A DNA stretch of 64,000 bases, taken from contig NW_022145558.1 of assembly GCF_000002235.5 (NCBI RefSeq), positions 1,610,501 to 1,674,500 on the forward strand. Reading direction: 5' to 3'. A program made the translations under genes and the position numbers. A model generated the notes under the pieces. It was not told where the DNA came from and searched no databases. It saw only the letters and a program-made list of their open reading frames with translations. The DNA is from Strongylocentrotus purpuratus (taxonomy: Eukaryota; Echinodermata; Echinoidea; Camarodonta; Strongylocentrotidae). Below are positions 1-12,700 of the stretch, piece by piece (position 1 is the first letter of the stretch; the number at the start of each line of letters is the position of its first letter).

Positions 1-651
1 TAAATAAAAATGAATCATTTTGCGATTGAAGGCTCTCGGTACCACCATGTGACAGAATTACTGAAAGGTTGTTTTTATATTCTCTCATCAAAAGTATCCG
101 TTTATGGTGTTTTCAGAGGAATTAAGGAAAATATAAAGGAAAGGGTAGAAAAGGAGAGAGAGAGATAAAGATGAAATTAAGTTTTTTCTACACTTCAACA
201 AGACTATCTTTGGCCTTTATTTTTGGTGTTCGTACACAAACACTGAGGTGATATGGCAAAAAGAACCGAAGAGGAAGGAAGGATTGATCAAGATCAAGAA
301 GTTTATGAGCAGATCACAACATTTGAAGTGTGAAGGGTGCAGTTCTGATAAGAACTATCGGTATTCCTTTGTAGAGAAAGTTAAATCAAGGTGCGCATAC
401 ACCCTGAATTACAGCTTTTTGAGAGAGACAGTTGCATCACCGGGTATCGTTCCTTATCAATCAGTTTTTTCATGGAGTATACTTTTTTATAATTTCTATG
501 GGGAATTTTTTGTAGTCATCTACTGATTAATCTTCTTTTTTTGGGGGGGGGGGGCAAGAAGACAATAATAACATTCCCGAAGCAAGAGGATTAAACAAAT
601 TAAATCAAAGAATAGAAAATATTGTTTGATAATGAAGAAGATGTTACTTGC
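1..651. other. Gene B intron 13 (part)
   Basis: Non-coding. It aligns almost throughout with 56490-57122 of gene C, including a poly-G run at about 541-554. No open frame or mobile-element end is convincing. The exon for death domain 3 should start just left of the window. Confidence 0.7.
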
Positions 652-771
652 CTGAATCCGTAGTCCTGATGATTTCCACATAGTCCGCATCCGTTTTTTT
701 GCTTGGTGGAAGTCTCTTCGCAGGTTTGGTTACGGTCGGCTTCTTTTCAGGCAAACTTACCTCATCAACAA
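652..771 (-). CDS. Gene B exon 13: Lys/Pro linker with GC donor
   Basis: The exon encodes VVDEVSLPEKKPTVTKPAKR, then LPPSKKTDADYVEIIRTTDS. It is a basic, proline-rich, probably unstructured linker between death domains 2 and 3. Acceptor gtatctag|. The 3' side reads ATTCAG|GCAAGTAA, a GC-AG type intron with no GT available nearby, and gene C has the same. ADYVEI resembles a tyrosine phosphorylation or SH2-binding site, but that is only a resemblance. Confidence 0.72.
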
Positions 772-3700
772 CTAGATACAAAGAAATAGTAACAATTAAT
801 GACCATGGTAAACAAATATATAATGAAGATACTTGTGATTATATTATCAATAATATAGCAATTAATGATATTATTCGACCATGATAGACTACACGTCAGT
901 CTACACCACCAAACTAATTCTAAAGGCTTGTTTAGATATAGTGCGGTAAACTGCTGCAAAAAAGGCAAACTTTTTCCTCAGCGTGTGTGTTGAAATATTC
1001 AGTCTGTGTTATAAGATATAGAAATATGAAGCGTATTACACTTAACGACATTACAAGAACATCCTATGGTTTTGCCAAGTCATATCGAAATGAGCATTAA
1101 AACTATACATTTATGTTGGCCATGCAATGCAATGTTTTATTCAGTCTGGTGTCGGTCTGGTGTTGGTCTCGCAGTGGTGGAATTAGGTATTAGGGGTGGT
1201 ATTCTGCACTTTGTCATCTTTTGTGTATGTGAAAGTCGTTTAATTGTCTTAAGAAATTGAAACATACAGTTGAGAGATATCGATCTGCATAAGCCATCCA
1301 TGGTAATTGTCTTTCTTTTCCGGGCAACATCAATTAGTTACGATTAGCGACATTAACTAAAATGGAAGAAAAAGAAGTTTCCAGAATCTGGTCCCAGGCC
1401 AACCTTTCAATTCCTCTGTTCTCGATGTAGGCTCAGGTTCAAGAGAAAACACTCCATTCCTTGGACTAGAATGTCAACTCGAGGCCCCGTGCCCCAATGC
1501 ACTTTAATACGCTATACTCCTCGCAAAGAGTATGCCGTAGACCTGGTGTTTAGTGTGCCTGTTTACAAAACTGGTAATCTTTCTACAAATCGTTGGGATA
1601 GCTGCATAGCCCTTGAAGATTAACAGAAGAAGAAGAAGAAAGAACACTATGTCAGAGTACAGGCCTACCTTTGGATTTCTCTGATTTTGATGCTGTTTGG
1701 ATGGACGCCCAAACGCGTTTCAACACATCTATAGCTTCTGGTCCTGAAGGTTGAAAAGCTTTCCAACTAGACAGCATCTGGATGTTGGCATCCTTTCTGT
1801 TTGCAAATGTTCGATGCTTTATGTGTTCTAGCTCCGTGCGGTTGAATTCCAACTTTTTGCCAATCTCAAAGAACTGCTCTGCTTTGATCTGACTGGCAAA
1901 CGCAAGCAGCATCTTGTCGGGAACCTCACTGTGATTGATAGAAAAGTGAACCAATATTATGGCTTACTTCGAATCATTGGGTAGTCGCGTCGGGTCGGGT
2001 GGTCGCGTTACCCGACCTTTTGTGACAACAAAATTCATAAAAAGTAGGTGGTAATGTTTGTGAAATAAACCTCTCTAATCTAAAAATAGAAGCGTGCCAC
2101 TGCGGACCAAATCCTGAGGTGGTCTAGAGAGTGTCAAGGTGAACCGCACTGCACCTCGAAAAGTGCCCGAAAGCAAACCATGCTGGAAGTGATCGAGCGC
2201 GCCAAATTATGTGGGTTTTTGTTGTACATGTATTCTGAAATTCACACAGTACAATACACAAGTTCAAACAGGACATTGTATCCGGGCTGGCCAGGTGGCT
2301 CAATAGCTGAACACATCCTTATGCGGTGGTCACAACCCGCCGTACTTGGAAGTGCGTGCTGTCTACGTGCAAAAACGTGGGCAAAATTTGGGTATCCGTA
2401 CGTGGTGAGTACCGCCTCCGTACGGATTTGGGAGCACGCAGACACACCGGAGCACTTTTAGTGCACGAGGAACTTTTGCTGCGTTCGGGCTGCAGTCGGG
2501 CTACCGATTCATCCCCAGTGTGTGTGACGCGTGTGCCCTGTACTGCCAACGAGCGCACGACGCACTGACTCCGTGCGTCTTTTAAATTTGTTTCCCACGG
2601 TCACTTGTTCTACGGGAGGCGCACATAGCACGTGCATGCTGCGCACGTGATAAGTGCATGGTCCGTGCTTACTCACCACTTCCCAAGTTCAAGTGTCCAA
2701 TGAGCACGCAGAGCTCACGTGGACCGTACCGAGTAAGCACGTGCTCCGCACTTACAACTCACGTTGTGCGCACTGATTTATGCAGTGTATAGTCTCTGCG
2801 GTGGAATGGGCGGCATCTTGAGGCAGCAGCAGCTGGGACTTCTGGAGGGAGAACATCGGAATGTCGTCCTGTATAAACCCCGACGCCGGGCGGTAAAACT
2901 CACCGGCCCGAATTCACAAAGCAAGGTTTGAGCTCAGACCAAGGTTTGACCTCAAACCTCCTTTTGTCTCGCCAAACCTCCTTTTGTTATTTACAAACCT
3001 GGTTTGTAAATAACAAAAGGAGGTTTGGCGAAACAAAAGGAGGTTTGAGGTCAAACCTTGGTCTGAGCTCAAACCTTGCTTTGTGAATTCGGACCAAAGA
3101 GTTCATCGCTCGTGCACGCACTTACAACGTGCGAGTGAGTAAGGACACCGTACGTGAGCAGCACGTGTTAGTACGGCCTCGTACTTACACCGTGCGTGTG
3201 ACGTGCGTTGCCGGTATACTCCCTCCCTGCCTTTGCCACTCCCTCCGTACGTTTTCAGAACAACGTGACGGCCGTGGCCTCCCACAAAACCGTACGGTGG
3301 GTTGTGGCCAACGCTCTAGTTGTGTGTTTAGTTGCACCATGTCTGCAACCTAATCAATTACACTATATATGCATTCTCGCATAGTATACATCTGTTTTTC
3401 TAATAATAATCTGTTCTTGTGGAATGAAATTGTTCTTGTTCTAAGTTTGATGGGAATTTTCAGAATACCAAGAATAACCCAAGAAAGACCGCGTCAGTAA
3501 TGCAATAATGAATCTCAAGTCAAATATTTATAATTGTCGATATATGGCTCTCCATCATATAAACATACTTACCCAGTTGTAGCTGGTTATGATACGTATC
3601 GATCATGTGGTAGATAGTGACGACACATGGCCGGCGAAGGATGAAAAGAACACAAAATTATAATAAGTTGGGAATAACTCCAAAAACATAAGTAGGAAAA

Positions 3701-6700
3701 AAATAAACAAATTTAGAAAAACACCCTTCTACCTGAATCTTTGATAATCACCCTTGCATAAAGGCCTGGACAGACCTCACCTAAAACGATATAACTATAA
3801 TGATAAATAGTTCCCGATTCAGAAGATATTATTAGGGCAGTGCCCCTACTGATTTATTTCCAGAACCCTAGCAATTTTATTATTCAGGGCTCCGTCATAT
3901 AAAGAGTTGCGAATGCAATATATATGGATCAATCGCAAGTCCCCTAATCAATCAGTCCCCATCTCTTATGTACGTAGATGCGATTAATATCAACTCTTTA
4001 TAAGATGGGCCCAGGTGTACATATGCAGAGCAGTAATTGTTAGGTTCGACCAGGCCTTACTTCAATTTTTTTGGACATATTATCTCTTTTCTCTTTTCTG
4101 ACAAACGGCTTCTCACTTCTTCTCCAAACACTGGTAAACCATGAATATCATGGGATGCCTGCATGCAGGTCGGTAATGCTATTGACAATAGATACTTCAT
4201 GGGGCTTTCTTGCGGATGGTCTACCATATACTATGATCAGCCAAGAGAGGAAACGCGAACCGCAGAGCGATTGTTGAAAGAGCAAGGAGGTACCAGCATT
4301 CAACTGACTAACCTGATATCTCTGTCTGTTTGGCTGGCGTGTCCAAAGATTTCATGAGCGAGAGAAGCGTTTCCTTCGCTTCTTGGCCGGAGGCCTGTCT
4401 ATTTCTCCATGTCACCAGCATGTCATGGATGGCCTGCTGTCTGTCTCTGAACCTCCTGTACTCTATGACATCCAACTGTTGTATGGTGAAACCAAGAGCC
4501 ACTCCCAAGTCATAGAACTGGTTCACCGTCATCATCTGAGCTATCATGATAACATCAATGTCGGGAAGGTCACTGCCGGAGAGCTCTTCCACAGCCCTGG
4601 AAAAATATACAGTCAAATCTGATTTGGCAACACCTGTACAGAGAGACTGTAAAGACCGTATAATATGTGCCCCTATTGTTTCCTATTGAGTTCCGTGTGT
4701 AAATACAATCTGCCTTTAAAGACAGCTTTTCTTTTCTCCCTTGAACAGTATTTATATTAGGGGGAGGGAGGTTGCCGGTTCAATACAAATTTCTTTTCAA
4801 AAAAAGGAATACACTTTGACCATAATTTAATGGTTCATCATTCATAATTTTTTTTATTTCTCTGCGTTGACATTTCATATTTCATTTCATAATGTGAAGA
4901 GATGTCAATGAAGTGCAATGTATGATATTAGGTATGCATGGTTGTAGATTAGTATCGTGAGTATCAAGTATTAAATTAACAAAAAGAAAGTGAATCCTTG
5001 ATTCATACATTTCTGACAACGGCATCATCAAAAAACCGAGAGCTTACCGAATAAATGAAGAGGGCTCAGTAGATTCTTGGAATGTCGAGTCATCTGCAAT
5101 AAAAGTAATTCATCATTTTAAAAAGAGAAGAGATGTAATCGGTGAAAGATTTTCCTTTTAATAATAATAACATTAACAAAAATAATAATGATAATAATAA
5201 TGATGATCATAATATGTCTTGTTTACCCAATGTAGCCACATCAGTATTAATACTGCTCTCTCTCTCTCTCTGTTAGGGCCCTGCAATAATACTACCAAAT
5301 ACTACTGTCACATGAGTCTACATGTTAGAAAATGAAAACCACAATTATCATCTCAACAACAAGATCAAGAGCAGGAGGCCCAGGCGCGTAGCCAGGGGGG
5401 GGGGGCGGTGGGGGCGGTCGCCCCCCCCCCCCAAAAAAAAAAAAAACGCCAGCCAAAAAAAAAGAGAGAGAAAGAGGAGAAAAAAAGAAAGAGGACGTAG
5501 GAAGAAAAAGGGAAAAGGAGTCGAGAACGGTACAACGAATCGTCAAAGCTTCCACGCTTCGCGCGGGAAGGGGGAACTGAGTTCAAACTTAGGATTAAGG
5601 GTCGGGAAAGGTACAACGAATCGTCTTCTTTCTCTAATAATTTAATGAAACGTCAAAGCTTCGCGTGAGATGGTGGAGGGACGAAATTCAGACAAGGATT
5701 ATGAGTCGAGAAAAGGACAACGAATCGTCTTCTTTCAAACCTTTCGCGCTTCGCGCGGGAGGGGGGAGCGCGCTCTTTAAGTGATTCGCACGCTTCGCGT
5801 GCTCACTACCACCCCCCTAAAATGAAATCCTGGCTACGCGCTTGGCAAGAGCAGGAAGAGCAGGAACATGAATATGAACAGGAATATGAACAGGAACAGG
5901 AACGAAAACGAGTAGAACAACACCACAACTAACAATAATGATGAAAATAGTGATGAGGATATGGTCGTATTTATCGAGGGTGGCGTCATCAGTATTCATA
6001 CTTACTTTTAATATCGATTAATTATTTTAGCTTTACCCTGGAACCTATGTTCAAGGAATGATTTTGTACTGGGGAGGCATTTACTTTCCCTGGATGGAGA
6101 GTGTTAAATATAGATTTATGTCTACCCAAAGGATATTATATGAACCTTGATGACCTTATATGTATGACATTTAAATTTAGATGCAAATTCAAATTTGCAT
6201 TCGAATTCAAATTCTAATTCAAATTCAAATTGACATTCACATTCATTTTACATTCAAATTTAGATTAAAATAAAAATACAAATACAAATACAAACCCCCA
6301 ACAAATTCATACTATTTGAAGAGAACTGTTTTCTAATCTAATGCATGTTTTTGAAAAAGTTCCCCTTGAACACTGAACAGCTTGCTCGAGGCTTACCCAA
6401 CATAGCAACAACTTATGTATGCAAAATGAATTCCATCCATTTTACATAGCAGGTGAATCAAATAGTTGGTAACAAAGGGTTTAGGACAGAAACATGCATA
6501 AATCGAAATACATTTTTAAACAGGTTTATTCCCCCCCCCCCGCCCCCTCCCACACCACCTTTATAAATCTTTTTTTTTTAAATAATCTGAAAAAAAGTCT
6601 TAGAATAATCATCATGACTTTCACCAATCTCTATCATTGGGAATAACTTTTTCCACCAACCTGTGTATCTGATGACGAACGCCAACGATTGAGACCTCCT

Positions 6701-9700
6701 GCCTAGTCTTCCAGTCTGTGAAATCGTCACGTAAATGACTGAGAATTCTGCATCACCCTCGCCAGGAGTCATTGATAACAATAAGTTGTGTCTCTTTCGG
6801 CTGTGAGTATCCTTCAAAGAAAGTACCTGTGGGCAAACAAATACAACCAAACAATTAACATTAAACCTGTATTTAAAGATCAACCAGGGGAGGTAACAAA
6901 AGTGGTCTTTATGAGCAGACAGTCTTTATGTACAGGTTTCTATTATACATGGTTCGATGAAAAACACAATTCAAGGGGAATAACAAATGTGGTCTTCAAA
7001 GACAAGTGATCTTTCTATGCAAGTGGTAGCTTAAGGTTTGAATGAAAAGAGCCGATTAAAGATTTTAAAAGATTTTTGAATGCCTGTAAAGGGGAACAAA
7101 TGTTACCAAGCGATTTTTGATATTTTTTTCCTTCTGTTTTTTGTTTCATATGGAACGGAACAATCAGAGTTTTACATAAAAATGTGTTCTTAAGCTACAA
7201 AGTTACAGGTGTTAAAATAAAAAAAAGGACTTCTCAAGGGACGATTATTTCTATCATTTTACTGCAGAAGAAAACGAAATGAACAAATTAAATGAAACTA
7301 GTTTTAGCAAGCAACTGTACATTGAAAGACCACCTGGCCATAAAGACCACATTATCTGTTTCCCTTGGATGTTTGTCACTGTGTACTAAACGAACCTGTA
7401 CATACAGACCACCTGCTTTTTTTTCTGTCTCCCTTGAGCGGTCCTAATACAGTGAAACCTGTAAATAAAACTGTTAAAGGAGACTAGAAAAGTGGTCTTC
7501 AATGGCAGATGGTCTTTACAGACAGGTTGCTTTAGGACAGGTTTCAATAGAAATTAATGTTAAAGGGGAACACCACATAGGGTCATTATAGGCAGGTAGG
7601 CTTTCTATACAGCTTTGTATACAGGTTTCACTTAATTGGCACATGTTTTCATACCTTAATATTGCTCATCTTGCCAGCACCATCACAAGTCACTGAAATG
7701 TCACCGGATGTAGCTTCGATAGAGATCGGAAAGGAGCGATGTGCACTGTGGTATGAACTCTGGTTCTCCTCATTTTGTACCTCCTATTTAAAAGAAAAAG
7801 AACAAAACACATACTATATCTCATTCATTAACCATTTTAGGACATGGATATAGCTACGGAGACAGATCTTTCGCCAAATCTGCACCCGTTCTATGGAACT
7901 CACTTCCTCTTATATGAGGAAATTGGATTTTGTATTAAAATCAATTCAAAACTCAGCTGAAAATATATCTGTTTATCTCAAATTGAATTAAAGTTATATG
8001 TAATTTATGTCATATCTACATTCTACATGATTGTACGTACCGGATGTATCTACATGTATTTCTATAATTACGATGGGCCAACATTTGCTCCGCTGACGAT
8101 CGGTCCAGGATATATCCTAAAGTCAGGAAGCCCGTGTGTAGGAGAGTCACACCCTATGCAAGCTAGTTTGTATTCTCGCAAAGAGTAGGGTGTAAATCTG
8201 GGTTTTAGTGTGCTCAAGTTGCAAATGGCAACAATACACAAGTGGTAATCTCTTATACAGATCTTAGTGACAGGCTGTATAGACCCCTTTGAAAATTATA
8301 AGAAAATGAAAGAAAATTCATATGGGTAAAATGGGTTGCCCATATAGGACCCATATGAATATTTAGTGCAAACTTACATGGGGCCCATATGGGAATTCCA
8401 AAGAGGGGGCTATTATGGGAACCCCCACCCTTTGATGCCCATATGGGATAGTGCACAACATGCCCACAATTTGTCCACACCAGATGGGCCCTGGGACGAA
8501 TCCATATGGGCCACCTGGGATGGCGCATATGCGTCCTATACGAATCTTGGGAGCACTATCAGATAAGGAGTCTACATGGGCACACCCATGAGGGACCCAT
8601 ATTGGAACTCAAGGTACATGTGACCCATATAAACATGCTCCCTGGGAAGAGATCTTAAGGGAGTGAGAGAGAAGGGAAGTGAACTGAGTTGAACCGAAGT
8701 CTCTCTAACTGACCATTTCTATGCCCGGGATATCTGCATTCAGGTGGAGATGAACATCAAACTCTTTGCCTCGTTCAATCTTGTCCGGTACGTATGGGGT
8801 ACACATGAATTGAAGCTGGATGATCTGTTGCTCAAGAGGGATAAGAACCCACCACTCGGCACAGTGATCGATGTGCAGCTCAAGATGTCTCTCCAGGACT
8901 TTGCAGTACGGCAATGTGTCAGGTGCAGCAGATGATTTTGTCCTCGAAACTCTTGGTAAACCTATGATTTGAGCCACAATGTCAAACATTCTTTAATGAG
9001 CATTTGAGCAACATAAAACCAAGGATAGCCCTATTACGTAAAAAGATTCTTGTTTGAAAGCATGATGACTTTAAAGATAAAGTTGAGTACTGGTCATACA
9101 ATAACATTGTGAATGAAACTGTCTGAAAGCAACTGGAAAATGTAGTTTATGATGTGCTGATGTGACGTTTTTCATTAATTAACATGAAAAGAAACTGACA
9201 CATTTTCCCATAAGATCAGATGCACCACAGACAGAGATGGGTACACGGAACTAAACACAAATGTTTGGACCAAACTTTATTGGTATTTATTACCACATTT
9301 TAAATAAGAACACATTTTAATAGCAATCTTTTTCAGGAGACTTTTCTACTACGGTATTCTTCCAAAATGACACATGAAGAATGAAGAAAAAAAAATCATA
9401 AATTAATTTTCATCTTAACCAGAGCTCATTCTTTTCTTTAAGTCATACGTTATTGGCAGTATTAAAAAAAAAAAAACTCTTAATATGTTCGGTAGCCATT
9501 TTAAGGTCATCCTTTCAACAGTTATCATAATACATTGTCAATATGACATATTAAGGTCATCCTGTCAACAGTTAGGTTAGCATAAATACATTGACAATAT
9601 AAACATATTAACAACCCCTTGAGTCCCGCTTCAGTCTATGAAGATTTAAATTTAGAATAAATAAATTAAATAAACATCCTTATTTAAACCTCATTTTTGA

Positions 9701-12700
9701 CACAATCATAGCAAACTATTGGGTAACACAACTACATGAACACTTTTACAAAAGCATGTTCTTTGAAAACTTAACTGGTTCATACATTCACTTGATTCAT
9801 ATTAAGTTTTATTAACACTGTCTTGGTTTAAAGACCAGGATCCCTTGGGTAACCAGGAGGAAAAGAATGGTTTAAAGTAGTTAAGTCTGGGAAATAAAAT
9901 TTCAATAATAAACGTTGCAACAATGGATCTAACCTACCCTTTCTTGGATCCCAAATATTTGAGACGATGTCTGGTATCACTTGCTCAGGGTGGGTGACCA
10001 AAGTGGAATGTGGTATCCTGATCTTAACAGGTTGTTGGAAGACCATGTTTGGAGGGTCACATCTGATCCCGTAGGCTGCCATTGATGTGTCATCTTGGAT
10101 AACAACACCGGGGAGGTTTCTCACAACGGTAAGGGTGATCTTGCAAGATTCGTTCTGTTCGACAGCCCCAGGTGGGATAGCCATTGAAATGCCATGATGT
10201 TCCAGTTCGAGATCTTTACCGTCGCATCCAACCTGAGCAGAGACAGCGTTGACCACTGGTGGTGTCGACTCTTTAGCTGCACATCAAAATTCATCAAAGA
10301 GAGATTAAGAATGATTAGGGCCAAAAATAGAGTTGAGTACCTTTCCACTGAAAAAAACACTATCCAGAAGCAACGGAAATAGTTTGACTGTGTTTTCCAT
10401 AACAATCGATGTAGGTTTTGGAATGATAAAAAAGAAAAGCAAATGACTCCTGCCATATTGGTATGGGTTTAGGAAACTGCACAATGCAAACGTTGTAAAC
10501 ACGTATGCGACCGTCATTGTTGGTCAAACAGTTTAGAGCGTCAAGTAACGCTTGGCTGGAATGCTCCCCAGAGAGTGGAGATTGTGCCAAACTGTGTGCG
10601 GGCAAGTATTGAACCCAATGACCGGGGTAATAATATATCTGTAAAGCGCTTAGAGACACCATAGATGTATTAGGCGCTGTATAAAAACGATTACTATTAT
10701 AATGAAAGTTTGGTCCAAACTTTTAAGGCATTTCTCGTCCTATTTCACACATTAGGGCATTTGCAGAGCAATACCCTTTCAAGGGACATCTCTACTATAT
10801 CTGTTCCTCCAACATCCTTGAACAAGAAAGTTTCATTCTTTATCTTCACTAGAACCGAACCTGCTCTTACGTGGTTACAAAATAACCCTGAACATTATAG
10901 ACATTTAGTAAGCCAATAATGTCAATCATTTATCTGTACTTCTGAAAGAAAATTTGGCAATTCCCCTAAAGTTTTCTTGTTCTGTTCTGGCTCTTACAAT
11001 GCAACCATATCAATAAAAATTGAAAACCTTAAGAATCGTTGATTGATCATTATTTGTTTATGGTACACTATGTTTATTATTTATTTATTAGAGAGTGTTA
11101 CCTCGATAAGCTCTGATGATGTCCATGTCAGGAGATCTGAGAATTAATGCAAACGACAACAAAGAAAATTGATATTATCATAATGTTTCAACCTTCAGGA
11201 TATTCTTGGGCAAGCAAAAGGTACTTCAACAAATATCCACAAATCTGTTACCCATGGAGAAGTCCCACTTTCTTGCTTTTCAGAATAATTATTGCTAAAG
11301 TAAAGTAGTGCTTCATATATGACTACTTTTTTGTTGTTTTCTCTTTAAAAGAACAATTCCACCTGGATACTACAGGATATACTCTTGGTGTATAAATTAA
11401 TGACCGCATACTTTTATATTCCCATATCCAGTGTTTGTCTCAAGTTTTATTTTGTGCAATTTTACAATATAAACTCACTGGTTTCGAATGGAGTTACTGA
11501 AAAATTAAGTGTTAATCTTCACATACTGCTCTTTATATTGGTTAAATAAAGAAATCAAATGTATAACTCAGCCCAAAACCCAAATCCAAATTTAAGAAAG
11601 TAATGTTACTCATTTGTATTTGTTTTTTAAATACTAATAACTATATTTTGTAAAGCACTTTACCAGTTACAACGTAGACCGCTCAACTATGACACCATTT
11701 CTACATTTCTTCAAAATGCCCATGTTAATTTAATCCTTCCCTACCTTGAGAACATCATCTGGCGGATGATTTCGTCCTTGGCATAGTGAACTGGTAGGTT
11801 GCCTTGGTTATCTTTGATATCCGGCTTTGCTCCGTGGTCCAAGAGATAGAAGACCAGGGCCTTACTGGGAGACAGTTCATTCTGATAGAACTCTTCTGAG
11901 ATCTAGAAGAATTATCAATAGAAACGATTGTTCAAACTTTGGGAGACCCTTATGTTTCTGAAGACTCATCCACAGGTTCATCATTCTGAACATTTGTTGT
12001 GTTTTTCCGATGGTTCGTTTATGATTATAATTCTGAAATTGAAATAAGTATTATTATTATTACTCCAAGGTTTGTCATTCCGAAAATGAAATAAGGTTCG
12101 TTATTTCAAAGTTTCAATTATGCGATACAGAATTCTTTGTCCTTTTTGCAATAATGAACTCTTTTTAATTTTTCGGAATTACGAATCCTTTGTAGTTTTC
12201 AGAATTATGAATCCTATCGCATTTTGCAGAAATAAGAACCTTTTAAAAAAAATAATTATATAAACTAACTCTAGAGAAGCAAATGTTCATCTTTTTTTAA
12301 ATAGCAATATGCTCCATTTTTGTAATTTTCTTTAAAAGACTCATTCATTGTTAAATGGCTATGCTTACTCATGTGGGAATGGTATGATTCCAATTGCATA
12401 ATTATAAGTAAGCTGTAGGAAATTACTACACATCAATTTTCGCTGAAGCAAGTGTCGTACAATCCCAGAGACAGTGCGTTCTAGAGTTCATCATCTTACC
12501 TTTTGGAGTGCTGGTGTGGCTTCAACTTTGCTGTACTTCCGACCAGAAAGTCTGATGGCTTCATGAAGACAAGTCTGTCCGTCGATGGACTGGATGTTGA
12601 GATCAGCGCCATGAGAAACTAATGTTTCGATGATGGAGGTGTAGCCATTTTGTGTGGCTAAATGAACTGCTGTGCAGCCTTTCTTAGCATGTTGCCCAAT

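Noticed and set aside
5322-5645. Basic 107-codon frame with poly-Pro/Lys
   Set aside because: It is read through poly-C, poly-A and AG-rich parts of a non-coding transposon and has no paralogue.
5160-6000. Short stretches before GTAAAC/GTAAAT that look like repeated microexons (5235, 5965, 60775, 61030)
   Set aside because: They match the 3' tail of a SINE (GATGTGGCTACATTGGGTAA) and the splice sites are not kept between B and C.
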